Positions 61,122 through 64,000 of a stretch of DNA of 64,000 bases are shown here, piece by piece. Below the pieces are notes generated by a model, which was not told the origin of the DNA, did no database searches, and saw nothing but the letters and a program-made list of their open reading frames with translations. A program made the translations under genes and the position numbers. Numbering within the stretch: the stretch's first letter is position 1; each line of letters starts with the position of its first letter. The stretch spans positions 186,001-250,000 of the forward strand of contig NZ_FNEE01000007.1 in NCBI RefSeq assembly GCF_900099905.1. Direction: 5' to 3'. The DNA is from Mesorhizobium muleiense (GTDB lineage Bacteria; Pseudomonadota; Alphaproteobacteria; Rhizobiales; Rhizobiaceae).

Positions 61122-62380
61122 TAATGCAGCCGCGGCGTCGCGCCCTGGCCCTTGTCGTCGATCACCAGTCCGCGATGGAAGCGATCCAGCGTGAAGGGCG
61201 CGTTGAAGTCGTGCGGTTCATCCTTGGCGATGGTCCAGGCAAAGCACCAGCCGGAGGCCGGCGTCGCCTTGAAGCCGCCGTAGCACCAGCCGCAGTTGAG
61301 ATACATGCCCGGCAGCGGGCCGGTGGTGATGATCGGAGAACCGTCCATCGACATGTCGCAGACGCCGCCCCAGGAACGCAGCATGCGAACCCGGGCGAGA
61401 CCCGGAAACAGCGCCAGCATCTCGCTCATCACCTCATCGACAACAGGCAGACTGCCGCGCTGGGCGTAGCTGTTGTAGCCGTCGAGATCGCCGCCATAGA
61501 CAAGGCCGCCCTTGTCCGACTGCGACATGTAGAAATGGCCCATGCCGAAAGTCAGGACTGTGTTGATGAACGGCTTCAGCGATTCCGTCACAAAAGCCTG
61601 CAGCACGTGGCTCTCGATCGGCATCGTATCGATGCCGGCGAGCCGCATGACTTGCCCGGTGCTGCCGGCCACCGCGACCGCCACCTTCCTGGCGCGGATA
61701 TCTCCGCGCGACGTCGAGACGCCTGATATGCGGTCGCCGTCGCGCAGGAAGCCGGTGACCTCGCAATTCTCGATGATGTCGACACCGCGGCGGTCGGCGC
61801 CGCGCGCATAGCCCCAGGCGACGGCATCGTGGCGGGCGGTGCCGGCGCGCCGCTGCATCAGCCCGCCGACGATTGGGAAGCGCGCCGTGGCGGAGACGTC
61901 CAGCGCCGGCACCAGGCGCGCGATCTCGGCCGTGGTCATCAGTCCGGCGTCGACGCCGAGATGGCGCATGGCGTTGCCGCGGCGGGCAAAATCGTCGAGC
62001 TGGGCCGGCGTGTGCGCGAGGTTGAGGCAGCCGCGCTGCGAGAACATGACGTTGTAGTTGAGATCGTGCGACAGGTTCTCCCACAGCTTCATCGAATGCT
62101 CGTAGAAGCGCGTGTTGGCCGGCAGCAGGTAGTTGGAGCGGACGGCTGTCGTGTTGCGGCCGACGTTGCCGGAGCCGAGCCACCCCTTTTCCAGCACCGC
62201 CACGTTGGTGATGCCGTGCTCCTTGGCGAGATAATAGGCGGTCGACAGGCCATGGCCGCCACCGCCGATGACGATCACGTCGTAGGACGCCTTCGGGTCC
62301 GGCTTGCGCCAGGCCGGTTTCCAGTCCTTGTTGCCGGTCAGCGCATTTTTGAGAAGCGAGAAGGCCGAATATTCCGCCAT
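61121..62380 (-). CDS. soxB: Sarcosine oxidase beta subunit
   Basis: 419 residues. FAD loop DVIVIGGGGHGLSTAYYLAK, then LEKGWLGSGNVGRNTTAVRS including the region of covalent FMN attachment in heterotetrameric enzymes, and C-terminal LNCGWCYGGFKATPASGW. It carries out the oxidation of the N-methyl group. First gene of the soxBDAG operon; about 216 bp upstream on the other strand is the channel gene, divergent. Confidence 0.95.
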   Translation of the reverse strand: MAEYSAFSLLKNALTGNKDWKPAWRKPDPKASYDVIVIGGGGHGLSTAYYLAKEHGITNVAVLEKGWLGSGNVGRNTTAVRSNYLLPANTRFYEHSMKLWENLSHDLNYNVMFSQRGCLNLAHTPAQLDDFARRGNAMRHLGVDAGLMTTAEIARLVPALDVSATARFPIVGGLMQRRAGTARHDAVAWGYARGADRRGVDIIENCEVTGFLRDGDRISGVSTSRGDIRARKVAVAVAGSTGQVMRLAGIDTMPIESHVLQAFVTESLKPFINTVLTFGMGHFYMSQSDKGGLVYGGDLDGYNSYAQRGSLPVVDEVMSEMLALFPGLARVRMLRSWGGVCDMSMDGSPIITTGPLPGMYLNCGWCYGGFKATPASGWCFAWTIAKDEPHDFNAPFTLDRFHRGLVIDDKGQGATPRLH

Positions 62381-62596
62381 TCTTTTTGTTGTCCGTTCTG
62401 GCTTTTCGTCAGCCGTTTTGGGCGATGCGGCACATTATAGAGCAGGCCGCTGCCGCAAAGCCAATATTGCGCCATCGCTTTTCGACTGGCCGACTCCGAA
62501 GGGCGGGCAGGGCGGGACGGCTTGCTCCCCGGTATCAGCGTCTTTATCAAGGGCAAGCTTTAGAACGCCTTACCGCCTGTGAGTCGCCAAACGATC
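62381..62596. other. Divergent intergenic region soxB / mechanosensitive channel
   Basis: 216 bp with promoters for both genes presumably inside. No clear operator or hairpin was recognised. Confidence 0.4.
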
Positions 62597-64000
62597 ATGC
62601 TTTTCCGACTGCTCCGCTTCGTACTGGTCCTGGCGACCGTCGCCTCCGCGCCGCTGTCGATTGATGCGGCGGCGCAGGGGCTTGACCAGGCTGCCTCCGG
62701 AGTGGTCGCCGACCAGCAGAAAATCCTGCAGGACCTGACGACGAGGACCGACAATCTCGAAAAGAAAATCCAGGAGGACGGTGACGACGACGCCAGCCTT
62801 GTCGACATCCGCCTGCAGCTCGAGGAAATGTCGCGAGGTGCGCTGGACAGCGCGCTTGCCTTCCGCCCGCGCCTTTCGGAGATCAACGCAAGGCTCGATC
62901 AGCTCGGGGCGCCGCCGGCCGCGGGCCAGCCACCCGAACCCGACATCGTGACCAGCGAACGCCAGGCGCTGGCGTCCGAAAAGGCCGAGATCAATGCTGT
63001 CATCGCCGCGGCGCAAAACCTGTCGATCCGCATCAGCGGCCTCATCGCCAAGATCGCCAATATGCGCAGCGAGCTGTTTCGCAATCTGCTCACCAAGCGC
63101 TACGTGCTGTCCGACGCGTTGAGCCCTGAGGTCATTTCCGATGCCAATGGTGAATTTACCGGCTTCAACAAGGCAGTGTCGTCGTGGCTGAGCTTCGTCT
63201 TCAAGTTCAAGTTCCAGGCCGTGCTGGCCGCGACCTTGACGGCGCTTTCCCTGGCGGCGGTGCTTTTTGTCGGTGGGCGGCGTTTGTTCGGGCGTGTCTT
63301 CGAAGCGGACCCTTCGGTCGAAGATCCGTCCTATCTCAGCCGGTTGTCGGTGGCGTTCTGGTCGACATTGCTGCCGACGCTGGCGGTCGGCGTCTTCCTG
63401 GTCTCGACCGTGTTCTTTTTCAACTACTACAATGTGTTGCGCGGCGACATTGGCGTTTTCCTGAATGCGCTGGTCGGGGTCATCGCGGTGGTGTTCTGCG
63501 TCAACCGACTGGCCAATGCGACGCTGGAGCCGCGGCTGCCGAACTGGCGGCTCATCCCCGTTGAATCCGGCCCGGCACGCTGGCTGGTGCGGCTGACGAC
63601 CGCCACGGCGGTGGTGATCGGCGTCAACTATTTCCTGTCGGTCGTCAACGACACGATGGGCTCACCGCTGTCGCTGACCATCGCCAGAAGTTTTGTCGCC
63701 ACCATCATCGTCGGCATCATCCTGATCCTGATGGGGCTGCTGAAGCCCTTCAAGGCCACCGACGGAAGCTGGCGCCCCTGGCCGGCGTGGCTGCGCTACA
63801 CGGCAGTCGCGATCGGCCTTTTCACCATTGCCACGGCGCTGTTCGGCTATATCGGCCTTGCCATCTTCGTCTCGCTGCAGGTCGTGGTCACCGGTACCAT
63901 TCTGGTGACCGCCTATATCGGCTTCCTGTCAGCGCGGGCGATCAGCGAGGAAGGTGGCTTTGCCAACACGTCGATCGGGCGCTGGCTATCGACCAATTCC
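62597..64000 (+). CDS. Mechanosensitive ion channel family protein with DUF3772, N-terminal part
   Basis: ATG 62597 starts a frame that stays open to the end of the window (468 codons), so the C-terminal MscS pore is not seen. The N-terminal 26 residues are a signal peptide (LVLATVASAPLSIDAAA). A periplasmic coiled-coil region (about 30-165, with QLEEMSRGALDSAL and FRPRLSEINARLDQL) follows, and NLLTKRYVLSDALSPEVISD marks the DUF3772 domain. Then come at least seven membrane helices from about residue 205. Family members are large, KefA/MscK-like osmotic safety channels. Confidence 0.88.
   Translation, partial: MLFRLLRFVLVLATVASAPLSIDAAAQGLDQAASGVVADQQKILQDLTTRTDNLEKKIQEDGDDDASLVDIRLQLEEMSRGALDSALAFRPRLSEINARLDQLGAPPAAGQPPEPDIVTSERQALASEKAEINAVIAAAQNLSIRISGLIAKIANMRSELFRNLLTKRYVLSDALSPEVISDANGEFTGFNKAVSSWLSFVFKFKFQAVLAATLTALSLAAVLFVGGRRLFGRVFEADPSVEDPSYLSRLSVAFWSTLLPTLAVGVFLVSTVFFFNYYNVLRGDIGVFLNALVGVIAVVFCVNRLANATLEPRLPNWRLIPVESGPARWLVRLTTATAVVIGVNYFLSVVNDTMGSPLSLTIARSFVATIIVGIILILMGLLKPFKATDGSWRPWPAWLRYTAVAIGLFTIATALFGYIGLAIFVSLQVVVTGTILVTAYIGFLSARAISEEGGFANTSIGRWLSTNS

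Noticed and set aside
1..64000. CRISPR array or intact insertion sequence
   Set aside because: No regularly spaced identical repeats and no intact transposase gene were seen anywhere in the window.

Overview
The window is GC-rich, tightly packed DNA from an alphaproteobacterium of the Rhizobiales, most likely a Mesorhizobium or close relative. The evidence is gene order and family (birA-rnj-mce, short-form proS-lolC-lolD, cbtBA-cob genes, soxBDAG), GTTC-N7-GTTC type LexA boxes, and several families of rhizobial dispersed palindromic repeats. This assignment is an inference from gene content; no search was run.

Layout. 1-8534 is core genome: the end of birA, RNase J, methylmalonyl-CoA epimerase, a DUF1467 membrane protein, proS, lolC and lolD, a 28-residue membrane micro-ORF behind a triple LexA-type box, lipB and tRNA-Leu(GAG). 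8535 to about 30840 is accessory DNA. It begins directly at the 3' end of the tRNA gene, a classic integration target. It holds gene wreckage (truncated methyltransferase, broken DnaB-like helicase, a phage DUF2213 gene with one nonsense codon), a DHDPS-family aldolase, and a mannosylfructose module (GH32 hydrolase facing mfpsA-mfpsB). A defence-like block follows: a broken DUF2971-like gene, a HEPN-like protein with zinc knuckles, a SEC-C methyltransferase, and McrBC with a frameshifted small gene between mcrB and mcrC. Last come an exported barrel-like protein and an AT-rich M15-type peptidase.

30841-41217 returns to core-like content: mgtE, a LiuR-like MerR regulator with its candidate operator, two membrane proteins, then a cobalamin riboswitch driving cbtB-cbtA-cobU-cobO, with cobD and cobC transcribed divergently and a protein-tyrosine-phosphatase-like gene coupled to cobC, followed by creatininase-family and RidA genes. 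41473-48308 is one catabolic operon: a THI5/NMT1-type ABC transporter, a cytosine-deaminase-like amidohydrolase, an FAD-linked oxidase and two tandem quinone-reductase-like flavoproteins. It looks like uptake and breakdown of a small N-heterocycle.

48520-62380 is a methylated-glycine catabolic block. It contains two dimethylglycine-dehydrogenase-like enzymes, a homocysteine S-methyltransferase-family enzyme and an aminotransferase in one overlapping operon, an XRE-cupin regulator beside a cluster of GTGAAAA boxes, a nitroreductase, and the complete heterotetrameric sarcosine oxidase soxBDAG. Together these could carry betaine through dimethylglycine and sarcosine to glycine. The window ends inside a DUF3772 mechanosensitive channel gene.

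The best leads for something undescribed are the LexA-boxed 28-residue membrane ORF (a SidA-like SOS micro-protein candidate), the HEPN/SEC-C/McrBC block, and the phosphatase coupled to cobC.
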